Below, piece by piece: positions 1-12,500 of a DNA stretch of 64,000 bases. The stretch lies in contig NC_079876.1 of the NCBI RefSeq assembly GCF_029227915.1, forward strand, positions 38,361,828-38,425,827, given 5' to 3'. The stretch's first letter is position 1, and each line of letters starts with the position of its first letter. The notes beneath the pieces are model-generated. The model was not told where the DNA came from and searched no databases. It saw only the letters and a program-made list of their open reading frames with translations. The DNA comes from Hydractinia symbiolongicarpus (lineage: Eukaryota > Cnidaria > Hydrozoa > Anthoathecata > Hydractiniidae). The position numbers and the translations under genes were made by a program.

Positions 1-370
1 CCACAGTCAATGGTTTCACTGTTAAAAGCGATGCAACCTAGTAATATCAGATAAATATCGCTAAATACATGTTGGTACGAATATATGACTCAACTGTTGT
101 AACACAAACGGGTTGATACTGTTAGAAAGTCAGTGAAATGTAGTTTTTGAAACTGTCTCTAATTCTTTAGCGCGGGATAACGGCTAGGATTGGTCCCACA
201 GTAAAAAATGACATATTAATTTAAATTTTTAAATGAAGCGCTACAACAGCGTCCAGTGTAATCGCTGAGGTTAGGCAATCATGTCAAATAAAGAAGAATG
301 TTATTTGGAGTCCAATTTTCTCATTTATCACATTGATCAGGTCACAGTCCAAAGTTAGTTCAATTAAGTC

Positions 371-743
371 CCACAATCAATCGTTTCACAGTTAAAAGCG
401 ATGCAACCTAGTAATATCAGATAAATATCTCTAAGTACATGTTGGTACGAATATGTGGCCCAACCGTTGAAACTCAAACGGACTGACACCGTTAGAAAGT
501 CAATGAAATGAAGTTTTCGAAACTGTCGCTATTTCTTCAGCGCGCGATAACGGCTAGAATTGGTCCCACAGCAAAAACTGACTGATTAATCTAAACTTTT
601 AAATGAAGCGCTACCACAGCGCCCAGTGTAATCGCTGAGTTCCGACAATCATATCAAATTAGAAAGAATGTTACTTCTTGGAGTCCAATTGTCTCACTTA
701 TAACATTTCTAAGGTCACAGTCCAAAATCAGTTCAATTTAGTC
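371..743 (+). repeat. Satellite A representative full-length monomer (373 bp)
   Basis: A complete copy of the long class. In order it contains the 'ccaca' start, the 'gcgatgcaacctagtaat' block, the 'atacatgttggtacgaat' block that the short class partly lacks, a 'cgttagaaagtcaatgaaatg' region, the CG-rich 'cagcgcgcgataacgg' block, 'ggctag' followed by 'ttggtcccaca', an AT-rich stretch, the GCGCT/AGCGC hairpin at 608-622, and 'gtcacagtcc' before the next start. The strand assignment is arbitrary because no transcription is known. Confidence 0.9.
608..622. other. Conserved 15-nt hairpin in satellite A monomer
   Basis: Perfect inverted repeat GCGCT-ACCAC-AGCGC, with a 5-bp stem and 5-nt loop. 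The same element is present at the matching position of most A monomers. A linked sub-class reads GTGCT-ACCCC-AGCGC, which weakens one stem pair but can gain an outer A/T pair. Whether it forms or binds anything is unknown. Confidence 0.7.
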
Positions 744-1116
744 CCACAGTCAATCGTTTCACTGTTAAAAGCGATGCAACCTAGTAATATCAGATAAATA
801 TCGCTAAATACATGTTGGTACGAATATGTGACTCAACTGTTGTAACACAAACGGGTTGATACTGTTAGAAAGTCAGTGAAATGTAGTTTTTGAAACTGTC
901 TCTAATTCTTTAGCGCGGGATAACGGCTAGGATTGGTCCCACAGTAAAAAATTACTTATTTATCTAAATTTTTAAATGGAGCGCTACCACAGCGCCCAGT
1001 GTAATCGCTGACTTCCGGCAATCATGTCAAATTAAGAAGAATGTTATTTCTTGGAGTCCAAATGTCTCATTTATCACATTTATCAGGTCACAGTCCAAAG
1101 TTAGTTCATTTAAGTC

Positions 1117-1478
1117 TCACAGTAAATCGTTTCATTGTTAAAAGCGATGCAACCTAGTAATATCAGAAGAATATCGCTAATACGAATATGTGACCCAACC
1201 GTTGTAACTCAAACGAACTGACACCGTTAGAAAGTCAATGAAATGCAATTTTTGAAACTGTCGCTAATTCGTCAGCGCGCGATAACAGCTAGGATTGGTC
1301 CCCCAGTACAAAATGGGTTATTTATCTACATTTTTAAAATAAGTGCTATCCCAGCGCTCAGTGTAATCGCTGAGTTCCGGCAATCATGTCAAATTCAGAA
1401 GAATGTTATTTCTTGGAGTCCAATTGTCTCAATTATCACATTTATAAGGTCATAGTCCAAAATCAGTTCAATTAAGTC
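1117..1478 (+). repeat. Satellite A short-class monomer (362 bp, 11-bp deletion)
   Basis: This copy reads 'atatcgctaatacgaat' where long copies read through 'ctaaatacatgttgg' before 'tacgaat', so it is 11 bp shorter. The same deletion marks the copies starting at 2611, 4086, 5190, 6294 and 13353, and the second half of the 390-bp copy at 1479. It is therefore a single inherited sub-class that has been spread through the array by duplication, rather than repeated independent loss (inference). Confidence 0.85.
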
Positions 1479-1868
1479 CCGCAGTCAATCGTTTCACTGT
1501 TAAAAGCGATACAACTTAGTAATATCGGAAACAATCACTAAATCAATCACTATCAGAAGAATATCGCTAATACGAATATGTGAACCAACCGTTGTAACTC
1601 AAACGAACTGACACCGTTAGAAATTCAATGAAATGCAATTTTTGAAACTGTCGCTAATTCGTCATTGCGCGATAACAGCTAGGATTGGTCCCCCAGTACA
1701 AATTGGCTTATTTATCTACATTTTTAAATGAAGTGCTACCCCAGCGCTAAGTGTAATCGCTGAATTCCGGCTATCAGGTCAAATTAAGAAAAATGTTATT
1801 TCTTGAAGTCCAATTGTCAAACTTATTACATTTATAAGGTCATAGTCCAAAATCAGTTCAATTAAGTC
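1479..1868 (+). repeat. Satellite A chimeric monomer (390 bp)
   Basis: The longest copy in the array. Around 1526-1570 the text first follows the 'atatcggaaacaatcactaa' variant and then, after a repeated 'aatcacta', continues as the short class with 'atcagaagaatatcgctaat'. The result is about 28 bp longer than the short class and about 17 bp longer than the long class. This looks like an unequal exchange between the two variant classes inside the monomer, with a partial duplication left at the join. Confidence 0.75.
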
Positions 1869-3060
1869 CCACAGTCAATCGTTTCACTGTTAAAAGCGAT
1901 ACAACTTAGTAATATCGGTAACAATCACTAAATACATGTTGGTACGAATATGTGACGCAACTGTTGTAGTTGAAACGGACTGATACCGTTAGAAAATCAA
2001 TGAAATGTAGTATTTAAAACTGTCTCTATTTCTTTAGCGCGCGCTAAGGGCTAGGATTGGTCCCACAATAAAAATTGACTTATTTATCTAAATTTTTAAA
2101 TGAAGCGCTACCACAGCGCCCAATGTAATCGCTGACTTCCGGCAATCATGTCAAATTAAGAAGAATGTTACTTCTTGAAGTCAAATTGTCTCACTTATAA
2201 CATTTATAAGGTCACAGTCCAAAATCAGTTCAATTAAGTTCCACAGTCAATCGTTCACTGTTAAAAGCGATGCAACCTAGTAATATGAAAAACATATCGC
2301 TAAATACATGTTGGTATGAATATGGGACGCAACCGTTGTAGCTGAAGCGGATTGATACCGTTAAAAAGTCAATGAAATGTAGTTTTTGAAACTGTCGCCG
2401 ATTCTTCAACGCGCAATAACGGCTAGGATTGGTCTCACAATAAAAATGACTTACTTAATTAAATTTTAAATGAAGCGCTACCACAGCGCCCAATGTAATC
2501 GCTGACTTCCGGCAATCATGTCAAATTAAGAAGAATGTTATTTCTTAGAGTCCAATTGTCTTATTTATTACATTCATCAGGTCACAGTCCAAAATTATTT
2601 CAATTAAGTCCCACAGTAAATCGTATCATTGTTAAAAGCGATGCAACCTAGTAACATCAGAAGAATATCGCTAATACGAATATGTGACCCAAACGTTGTA
2701 ACTCAAACGGACTGACACCGTTAGAAAGTCAATGAAATGTAGTTTTTGAAACTGTCGCTATTTCTTCAGCGCACGATAAGGGCTGGGATTGGTCCCACGG
2801 TAAAGAATGACTTATTTATCTAAATTTTAAATGAAGCGCTACCACAGCGCCCAGTGTAATCGCTGAGTTCCGCAATCATGTCAAATTAAGATGATTGTTA
2901 CTTCTTAGAGTCTAATTGTCTTATTTATCACATTCATTAGGTCACAGTCCAAAGTTAGTTCAATTAAGTCCCACATTCATTCGTTTCACTGTTAAAAGCG
3001 ATGCAACCTAGTAATAACAGATAAATATCGCTAAATACATGTTGGTACGAATATGTGACG
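1830..3060 (+). repeat. Satellite A: left copy of a 3,683-bp-spaced segmental repeat
   Basis: This segment matches 5513-6743 at an offset of 3,683 bp (10 monomers). Monomer starts 1869, 2241, 2611 and 2971 correspond exactly to 5552, 5924, 6294 and 6654. Shared private variants include 'atacaacttagtaatatcgg', the 14-bp palindrome, 'taatatgaaaaa', 'cttcaacgcgcaataacgg' and 'aaatcgtatcattg'. Confidence 0.75.
2034..2047. other. Perfect 14-bp palindrome TTAGCGCGCGCTAA
   Basis: Self-complementary over all 14 bases, in an A monomer of the sub-class with 'cgcgctaa' in place of 'cgcgataa'. The same palindrome occurs at 4613-4626 and 5717-5730. Other copies such as those near 7.56, 8.3, 8.68 and 9.06 kb keep only the inner AGCGCGCGCT palindrome. 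Confidence 0.85.
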
Positions 3061-3486
3061 CAACCGTTGCAACTGAAGCGAATTGATACCGTTAGTAAGT
3101 CAATGAAATGTAGTTTTTGAAACTGTCGCTATTTCTTCAGCGCGCGATAAGGGCTGGGATTGGTCCCACGGTAAAGAATGACTTATTTATCTAAATTTTA
3201 AATGAAGCGCTACCACAGCGCCCAGTGCAATCGCTGAGTTCCGCAATCATGTCAAATTAAGATGATTGTTACTTCTTAGAGTCTAATTGTCTTATTTATC
3301 ACATTCATTAGGTCACAGTCCAAAGTTAGTTCAATTAAGTCCCACATTCATTCGTTTCACTGTTAAAAGCGATGCAGCCTAGTAATAACAGATAAATATC
3401 GCTAAATACATGTTGGTACGAATATGTGACGCAACCGTTGTAACTGAAGCGAATTGATACCGTTAGTAAGTCAATGAAATGTAGTT
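2745..3486 (+). repeat. Satellite A: tandem duplication of one monomer (371 bp x2)
   Basis: 2745-3115 and 3116-3486 are nearly identical at an offset of 371 bp. Both contain the 'gggctgggattggtcccacgg' type join, 'gttccgcaatcatg' lacking one g, 'agatgattgttac' and 'ccacattcattcg'. I count about four substitutions between them, so this is a recent local duplication within A. Confidence 0.8.
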
Positions 3487-4612
3487 TTTGAAACTGTCGC
3501 CATTTCTTCAGGGCGCGATAACGGCTAGGATTGGTCCCACAGTAAAAATGACTTATTTATTTAAATTTTCAAATGAAGCGCTACCACAGCGCCCAGTGTA
3601 ATCGCTGACTTCCGGCAATCATGTCAAATTAAGAAGAATGTTATTTCTTGGAGTCCAATTGTCTCACTTTTACATTTATAAGGTCACAGCCCAAAATCAG
3701 TTCAATTGAGTCCCACAGTCAATCGATTCACTGTTAAATGCGATACAACCTAGTAATACCGGAAAGATATCACGAAATACATGTTGGTACGAATATGTGA
3801 CTAAACTGTTGTAACACAAACGGGTTGATACTGTTAGAAAGTCAATGAAATGTAGTTTTTGAAACTGTCTCTAATTCTTTAGCGCGGGATAACGGCTAGG
3901 ATTGGTCCCACAGTAAAAAATCACTTATTTATCTACATTTTTAAATGGAGCGCTACCCTAGCGCCCAGTGTAATCGCTGACTTCCGGCAATCATGTCAAA
4001 TTAAGAAGAATGTTATTTCTTGGAGTCCAAATGTCTCATTTATCACATTTATCAGGTCACAGTCCAAAGTTAGTTCAATTAAGTCCCACAGTAAATCGTT
4101 TCATTGTTAAAAGCGATGCAACCTAGTAATATCAGAAGAATATCGCTAATACGAATATGTGACCCAACCGTTGTAACTCTAACGAACTGACACCGTTAGA
4201 AATTCAATGAAATGCAATTTTTGAAACTGTCGCTAATTCGTCAGCGCGCGATAACAGCTAGGATTGGTCCCCCAGTACAAATTGGCTTATTTATCTACAT
4301 TTTCAAATGAAGTGCTACCCCAGCGCTAAGCGTAATCGCTGAATTCCGGCTATCAGGTCAAATTAAGAAAAATGTTATTTCTTGGAGTCCAATTGTCAAA
4401 CTTATTACATTTATAAGGTCATAGTCCAAAATCAGTTCAATTAAGTCCCACAGTCAATCGTTTCACTGTTAAAAGCGATACAACTTAGTAATATCGGTAA
4501 CAATCACTAAATACATGTTGGTACGAATATGTGACGCAACTGTTGTAGTTGAAACGGACTGATACCGTTAGAAAATCAATGAAATGTAGTATTTGAAACT
4601 GTCTCTATTTCT

Positions 4613-4626
4613 TTAGCGCGCGCTAA
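4613..4626. other. Perfect 14-bp palindrome TTAGCGCGCGCTAA (second copy)
   Basis: Identical to the palindrome at 2034-2047. It lies in the trimer block starting near 4.05 kb. Confidence 0.85.
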
Positions 4627-5716
4627 TGGCTAGGATTGGTCCCACAATAAAAATTGACTTATTTATCTAAATTTTTAAATGAAGCGCTACCACAGCGCCC
4701 AATGTAATCGCTGACTTCCGGCAATCATGTCAAATTAAGAAGAATGTTACTTCTTGAAGTCAAATTGTCTCACTTATAACATTTATAAGGTCACAGTCCA
4801 AAATCAGTTCAATTAAGTCCCACAGTCAATCGTTCACTGTTAAAAGCGATGCAACCTAGTAATATGAAAAAAATATCGCTAAATACATGTTGGTACGAAT
4901 ATGTGACGCAACCGTTGTAGCTGAAGCGGATTGATACCGTTAGAAAGTCAATGAAATGTAGTTTTTGAAACTGTCGCCGATTCTTCAACGCGCAATAACG
5001 GCTAGGATTGGTCTCACAATAAAAATGACTTACTTATTTAAATTTTAAATGAAGCGCTACCACAGCGCCCAATGTAATCGCTGACTTCCGGCAATCATGT
5101 CAAATTAAGAAGAATGTTATTTCTTAGAGTCCAATTGTCTTATTTATCACATTCATCAGGTCACAGTCCAAAGTTAGTTCAATTAAGTCCCACAGTAAAT
5201 CGTTTCATTGTTAAAAGCGATGCAACCTAGTAATATCAGAAGAATATCGCTAATACGAATATGTGACCCAACCGTTGTAACTCTAACGAACTGACACCGT
5301 TAGAAATTCAATGAAATGCAATTTTTGAAACTGTCGCTAATTCGTCAGCGCGCGATAACAGCTAGGATTGGTCCCCCAGTACAAATTGGCTTATTTATCT
5401 ACATTTTCAAATGAAGTGCTACCCCAGCGCTAAGCGTAATCGCTGAATTCCGGCTATCAGGTCAAATTAAGAAAAATGTTATTTCTTGGAGTCCAATTGT
5501 CAAACTTATTACATTTATAAGGTCATAGTCCAAAATCAGTTCAATTAAGTCCCACAGTCAATCGTTTCACTGTTAAAAGCGATACAACTTAGTAATATCG
5601 GTAACAATCACTAAATACATGTTGGTACGAATATGTGACGCAACTGTTGTAGTTGAAACGGACTGATACCGTTAGAAAATCAATGAAATGTAGTATTTGA
5701 AACTGTCTCTATTTCT

Positions 5717-5730
5717 TTAGCGCGCGCTAA
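5717..5730. other. Perfect 14-bp palindrome TTAGCGCGCGCTAA (third copy)
   Basis: Identical to the elements at 2034 and 4613. It is 1,104 bp after the latter, as expected from the trimer higher-order repeat. Confidence 0.85.
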
Positions 5731-8029
5731 GGGCTAGGATTGGTCCCACAATAAAAATTGACTTATTTATCTAAATTTTTAAATGAAGCGCTACCACAGC
5801 GCCCAATGTAATCGCTGACTTCCGGCAATCATGTCAAATTAAGAAGAATGTTACTTCTTGAAGTCAAATTGTCTCACTTATAACATTTATAAGGTCACAG
5901 TCCAAAATCAGTTCAATTAAGTCCCACAGTCAATCGTTCACTGTTAAAAGCGATGCAACCTAGTAATATGAAAAAAATATCGCTAAATACATGTTGGTAC
6001 GAAGATGTGACGCAACCGTTGTAGCTGAAGCGGATTGATACCGTTAGAAAGTCAATGAAATGTAGTTTTTGAAACTGTCGCCGATTCTTCAACGCGCAAT
6101 AACGGCTAGGATTGGTCTCACAATAAAAATGACTTACTTATTTAAATTTTAAATGAAGCGCTACCACAGCGCCCAATGTAATCGCTGACTTCCGGCAATC
6201 ATGTCAAATTAAGAAGAATGTTATTTCTTAGAGTCCAATTGTCTTATTTATCACATTCATCAGGTCACAGTCCAAAATTAGTTCAATTAAGTCCCACAGT
6301 AAATCGTATCATTGTTAAAAGCGATGCAACCTAGTAATATCAGAAGAATATCGCTAATACGAATATGTGACCCAAAGGTTGTAACTCAAACGGACTGACA
6401 CCGTTAGAAAGTCAATGAAATGTAGTTTTTGAAACTGTCGCTATTTCTTCAGCGCGCGATAAGGGCTGGGATTGGTCCCACGGTAAAGAATGACTTATTT
6501 ATCTAAATTTTAAATGAAGCGCTACCACACCGCCCAGTGTAATCGCTGAGTTCCGCAATCATGTCAAATTAAGATGATTGTTACTTCTTAGAGTCTAATT
6601 GTCTTATTTATCACATTCATTAGGTCACAGTCCAAAGTTAGTTCAATTAAGTCCCACATTCATTCGTTTCACTGCTAAAAGCGATGCAACCTAGTAATAA
6701 CAGATAAATATCGCTAAATACATGTTGGTACGAATATGTGACGCAACCGTTGTAGCTCAAACGAACTAACACCGTTAGAAAGTCAATGAAATGCACTTTT
6801 TGAAACTGTCGCTAATTCGTCAGCGCGCAATAACGGCTAGGATTGGTCCCCCAGTACAAAATGACTGATTTATCTACATTTTTAAATTAAGTGCTACCCT
6901 AGCGCTCAGTGTAATCGCTGAGTTCCGGCAATCATGTCAAATTAAGAAGAATGTGATTTCTTTGAGTCCAATTGTCTCAATTATCACATTTATAAGTTCA
7001 TAGTTCAAAATCAGTTCAATTAAGTCCCACAGTCAATCGTTTCACTGTTAAAAGCGATACAACTTAGTAATATCGGTAACAATCACTAGATACATGTTGG
7101 TACGAATATGTGACGCAACTGTTGTAGTTGAAACGGACTGATACCGTTAGAAAGTCAATGAAATGTAGTTTTTGAAACTGTCGCTATTTCTACAGCGCAC
7201 GATAACGGCTAGGATTGGTCCCACGGTAAAGAATGGCTTATTTATCTAAATTTTTAAAATAAGTGCTACCCCAGCGCGCAGTGTAATCGCTGAGTTCCGG
7301 TAATCATGTCAAATTAAGAAAAATGTTATTTCTTGGAGTCCAATTGTCTCACTTATTAGATTTATAACGTCATAGTCCAAAATCAGTTCAATTAAGTCCC
7401 ACAGTCAATCGTTTCACTGTTAAAAGCGATACAACTTAGTAATATCGGTAACAATCACTAAATACATGTTGGTACGAATATGTGACGCAACTGTTGTAGT
7501 TGAAACGGACTGATACTGTTAGAAAATCAATGAAATGTAGTATTTGAAACGGTCTTTATTTCTTCAGCGCGCGCTAAGGGCTAGGATTGGTCCAACAATA
7601 AAAATTTACTTATTTATCTAAATTTTTAAATGAAGCGCTACCACAGCGCCCAGTGCAATTGCTGACTTCCGGCAATCATGTCAAATTAAGAAGAATGTTA
7701 TTTCTTGGAGTCAAACTGTCTCACTTATAACATTTATAAGGTCACAGTCCAAAATCAGTTCAACTAAGTCCCACAGTCAATCATTTCACTGTTAAAAGCG
7801 ATGCAACCTAGTAATATAAGAAAAATATCGCTAAATACATGTTGGTACGAATATGTGACACAACTGTTGTAACTGAAGCGGATTGATACCGTTAGAAAGT
7901 CAATGAAATGTAATTTTTGAAACTGTCGCCATTTCTTCAGCGCACGATAACGGCTGGGATTGGTCTCACAGTAAAAATGACTTATTTATCTACATTTTTA
8001 AATTAAGTCCTACCCCAGCGCTCACTGTA

Positions 8030-9290
8030 ATCGCTGAGTTCCGGCAATCATGTCAAATTAAGAAAAATGTTATTTCTTGGAGTCCAATTGTGTCACTTAT
8101 TACATTTATAAGGTCATAGTCCAAAATCAGTTCAATTAAGTTCCACAGTCAATCGTTTCACTGTTAAAAGCGATGCAACTTAGTAATATGGGTAATAATC
8201 ACTAAATACATGTTGGTACGAATAGGTGACGCAACTGTTGTAGTTGAAACAGACTGATACCGTTAGAAAATCAATGAAATGTAGTATTTGAAACTGTCTC
8301 TATTTCTTCAGCGCGCGCTAAGGGCTAGGATTGGTCCCACAATAAAAATTGACTTATTTATCTAAATTTTTAAATGAAGCGCAACCACAGCGCCCAGTGT
8401 AATCGCTGACTTCCGGCAATCATGTCAAATTAAGAAGAATGTTATTTCTTTCAGTCCAATTGTCTCAATTATCACATTTAAAAGGTCATAGGCCAAAATC
8501 AGTTCAATTAAGTCCCACAGTCAATCGTTTCACTGTTAAAAGCGATACAACTTAGTAATATCGGTAAGAATCACTAAATACATGTTGGTACGAATATGTG
8601 ACGCAACTGTTGTAGTTGAAACGGACTGATACCGTTAGAAAGTCAATGAAATGTAGTTTTTAAAACTGTCGCTATTTCTTCAGCGCGCGCTAAGGGCTAG
8701 GATTGCTCCCACAATAAAAATTGACTTATTTATCTGAATTTTTAAATGAAGCGCTACCACAGCGCCCAGTGTAATCGCTGAGTTCCGGCAATCATGTCAA
8801 ATTAAGAAAAATGTTATTTCTTGGAGTCCAATTGTCTCACTTATTACATTTATAAGGTCATAGTCCAAAATCAGTTCAATTAAGTCCCACAGTCAATCGT
8901 TTCACTGTTAAAAGCGATACAACTTAGTAACATGGGTAACAATCACTAAATACATGTTGGTACGAATAGGTGACGCAACTGTTGTAGTTGAAACGGACTT
9001 ATACCGTTAGAAAATCAATGAAATGTAGTATTTGAAACTGTCTCTATTTCTTCAGCGCGCGCTAAGGGCTAGGATTGGTCCCACAATAAAAATTGACTTA
9101 TTTATCTAAATTTTTAAATGAAGCGCAACCACAGCGCCCAGTGTAATCGCTGACTTCCGGCAATCATGTCAAATTAAGAAAAATGTTATTTCTTTCAGTC
9201 CAATTGTCTCAATTATCACATTTAAAAGGTCATAGGCCAAAATCAGTTCAATTAAGTCCCACAGTCAATCGTTTCACTGTTAAAAGCGAT
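8030..9290 (+). repeat. Satellite A higher-order repeat: 744-bp dimer
   Basis: 8030-8546 recurs at 8774-9290 at an offset of 744 bp (two monomers). Shared private variants include 'atgggtaa' before 'aatcact', 'tacgaataggtgacgc', 'gaagcgcaaccacagcgcc', 'tctttcagtccaattg' and 'aaaaggtcataggcc'. Copies differ at a handful of bases. The boundaries are approximate. Confidence 0.75.
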
Positions 9291-9550
9291 GCAACCTAGT
9301 AATATGAAAAAATATCGCTAAATACATGTTGGTACGAATATGTGACGCAACCGTTGTAGTTGAAACGGACTGATACCGTTAGAAAGTCAATGAAATGTAG
9401 TTTTTAAAACTGTCGCTATTTCTACAGCGCGCGACAACGGCTAGGATTGGTCCCACAATAAAAATTGACTTATTTATCTAAATTTTTAAATGAAGCGCAA
9501 CCACAGCGCCCAGTGTAATCGCTGACTTCCGGCAATCATGTCAAATTAAG

Positions 9551-12500
9551 AAGAATGTTTTTTCTTGGAGTCAAATTGTCTCACTTATTACATTTATAAG
9601 GTCACAGTCCAAAATCAGTTCAATTAAGTCCCACAGTCAATCTTTTCACTGTTAAAAGCGATGCAACCTAGTAATATGAAAAAATATCGCTAAATACATG
9701 TTGGTACGAATATGTGACGCAACCGTTGTAGTTGAAACGGACTGATACCGTTAGAAAGTCAATGAAATGTAGTTTTTAAAACTGTCGCTATTTCTACAGC
9801 GCGCGACAACGGCTAGGATTGGTCCCACGGTAAAGAATGACTTATTTATCTAAATTTTTAAATGAAGCGCTACCACAGCGCCCAGTGTAATTGCTGAGTT
9901 CCGGCAATCATGTCAAATTAAGATCAATGTTATTTCTTGGAGTCCAATTGTCTCATTAATCACTTTCATCAGGTCACAGTCCAAAGTTATTTCAATTAAG
10001 TCCCACATTCAATCGTTTCCCTGTTAGAAGCGATGCAACCTAGTAATAACAGATAAATATCGCTAAACACATGATGGTACGAATATGTGACCCAACCGTT
10101 GTAACTCAAACGAACTGACACCGTTAGAAAGTCAATGAAATGCACGTTTTGAAACTGTCACTAATTCGTCAGCGCGTGATAACGGCTAGGATTGGTCCCC
10201 CAGTACAAAATGACTAATTTATCTACATTTTTAAATTAAGTCCTACCCCAGCGCTCAGTGTAATCGCTGAGTTCCGGCAATCATGTCAAATTAAGAAAAA
10301 TGTTATTTCTTGGAGTCCAATTGTCTCACTTATTACATTTATAAGGTCACATTCCAAAGTTAGTTCAATTAAGTCCAGCATTCATTCGTTTCACTGTTAA
10401 AAGCGATGCAACCTACTAATAACAGATAAATATCGCCAAATACATGTTGGTACGAATATGTGACGCAACCGTTGTAACTCAAACGAACTGACACCGTTAG
10501 AAAGTCAATGAAATGCACTTTTTGAAACTGTCGCTATTTCTACAACGTGCGACAACGGCTAGGATTGGTCCCACGGTAAAAATGACTTTTTTATTTAAAT
10601 TTTCAAGTGAAGCGCTACCACAGCGCCTAGTGTAATCGCTGAGTTCCGGCAATCACGTCAAATTAAGAAGAATGTTATTTCTTGGAGTCCAATTGTCTTA
10701 TTTATCACATTCATCAGGTCAAAGTCCAAAGTTAGTTCAATTAAGTCCCACATTCTTCGTTTCACTGTTAAAAGCGATGCAACCTAGTAATAACAGATAA
10801 ATATCGCTATATACATGTTGGTACGAATATGTGACGCAACCGTTGTAACTCAAACGAACTGACACCGTTAGAAAGTCAAGTAAATGCACTTTTTGAAACT
10901 GTCGCTAATTTGTCAGCGCGCGATAACGGCTAGGATATGTCCCACAGTAAGAATTGACTTATTTATCTAAATTTTTAACTGAAGCGGTACCACAGCGCCC
11001 AGTGTAATCGCTGAGTTCCGGCAATCACGTCAAATTAAGAAGAATGTTATTTCTTGGAGTCCAATTGTCTCAATTTTACATTTATAAGGTCACAGCCCAA
11101 AATCAGTTGAATTAAGTCCCACAGTCAATCGATTCACTGTTAAATGCGATACAACCTAGTAATACCGGAAAGATATCACGAAATACATGTTGGTACGAAT
11201 ATGTGACTCAACTGTTGTAACACAAACTGATTGATACTGTTAGAAAGTCAATGAAATGTAGTTTTTGAAACTGTCTCTATTTCTTTAGCGCGGGATAACG
11301 GCTAGGATTGGTCCCACAGTAAAAAATCACTTATTTATCTAAATTTTTTAATGGAGGGTTACCACAGCGCCCAGTGTAATCGGTGACTTCCGGCAATCAT
11401 GTCAAATTAAGAAGAATGTTTTTTCTTGGAGTCAAATTGTCTCACTTATTACATTTATAAGGTCACTGTCCAAAATCAGTTCAATTAAGTCCCACAGTCA
11501 ATCTTTTCACTGTTAAAAGCGATGCAACCTAGTAATATGAAAAAATATCGCTAAATACATGTTGGTACGAATATGTGACGCAACCGTTGTAGTTGAAACG
11601 GACTGATACCGTTAGAAAGTCAATGAAATGTAGTTTTTAAAACTGTCGCTATTTCTACAGCGCGCGACAACGGCTAGGATTGGTCCCACGGTAAAGAATG
11701 ACTTATTTATCTAAATTTTTAAATGAAGCGCTACCACAGCGCCCAGTGTAATTGCTGAGTTCCGGCAATCATGTCAAATTAAGATCAATGTTATTTCTTG
11801 GAGTCCAATTGTCTCATTAATCACTTTCATCAGGTCACAGTCCAAAGTTATTTCAATTAAGTCCCACATTCAATCGTTTCCCTGTTAGAAGCGATGCAAC
11901 CTAGTAATAACAGATAAATATCGCTAAACACATGATGGTACGAATATGTGACCCAACCGTTGTAACTCAAACGAACTGACACCGTTAGAAAGTCAATGAA
12001 ATGCACGTTTTGAAACTGTCACTAATTCGTCAGCGCGTGATAACGGCTAGGATTGGTCCCCCAGTACAAAATGACTAATTTATCTACATTTTTAAATTAA
12101 GTCCTACCCCAGCGCTCAGTGCAATCGCTGAGTTCCGGCAATCATGTCAAATTAAGAAAAATGTTATTTCTTGGAGTCCAATTGTCTCACTTATTACATT
12201 TATAAGGTCACATTCCAAAGTTAGTTCAATTAAGTCCAGCATTCATTCGTTTCACTGTTAAAAGCGATGCAACCTACTAATAACAGATAAATATCGCCAA
12301 ATACATGTTGGTACGAATATGTGACGCAACCGTTGTAACTCAAACGAACTGACACCGTTAGAAAGTCAATGAAATGCACTTTTTGAAACTGTCGCTATTT
12401 CTACAACGTGCGACAACGGCTAGGATTGGTCCCACGGTAAAAATGACTTTTTTATTTAAATTTTCAAGTGAAGCGCTACCACAGCGCCTAGTGTAATCGC

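Larger units (their letters stand above)
4052..6259 (+). repeat. Satellite A higher-order repeat: 1,104-bp trimer, two copies
   Basis: Copy 1 is about 4052-5155 and copy 2 about 5156-6259. Monomer starts 4086, 4448 and 4820 map to 5190, 5552 and 5924, a constant 1,104-bp offset. Private variants such as 'ttgtaactctaacgaactga' and 'gtatttgaaactgtctc' occur in both copies. A third, more diverged unit starts at 6294. The unit has a short monomer followed by two long ones. Confidence 0.85.

Noticed and set aside
1243-1455. Open frame of 70 codons in satellite A
   Set aside because: It lies in one A monomer with the short-class deletion, and neighbouring copies of the same sequence carry stops. 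No domain or coding signature is visible.
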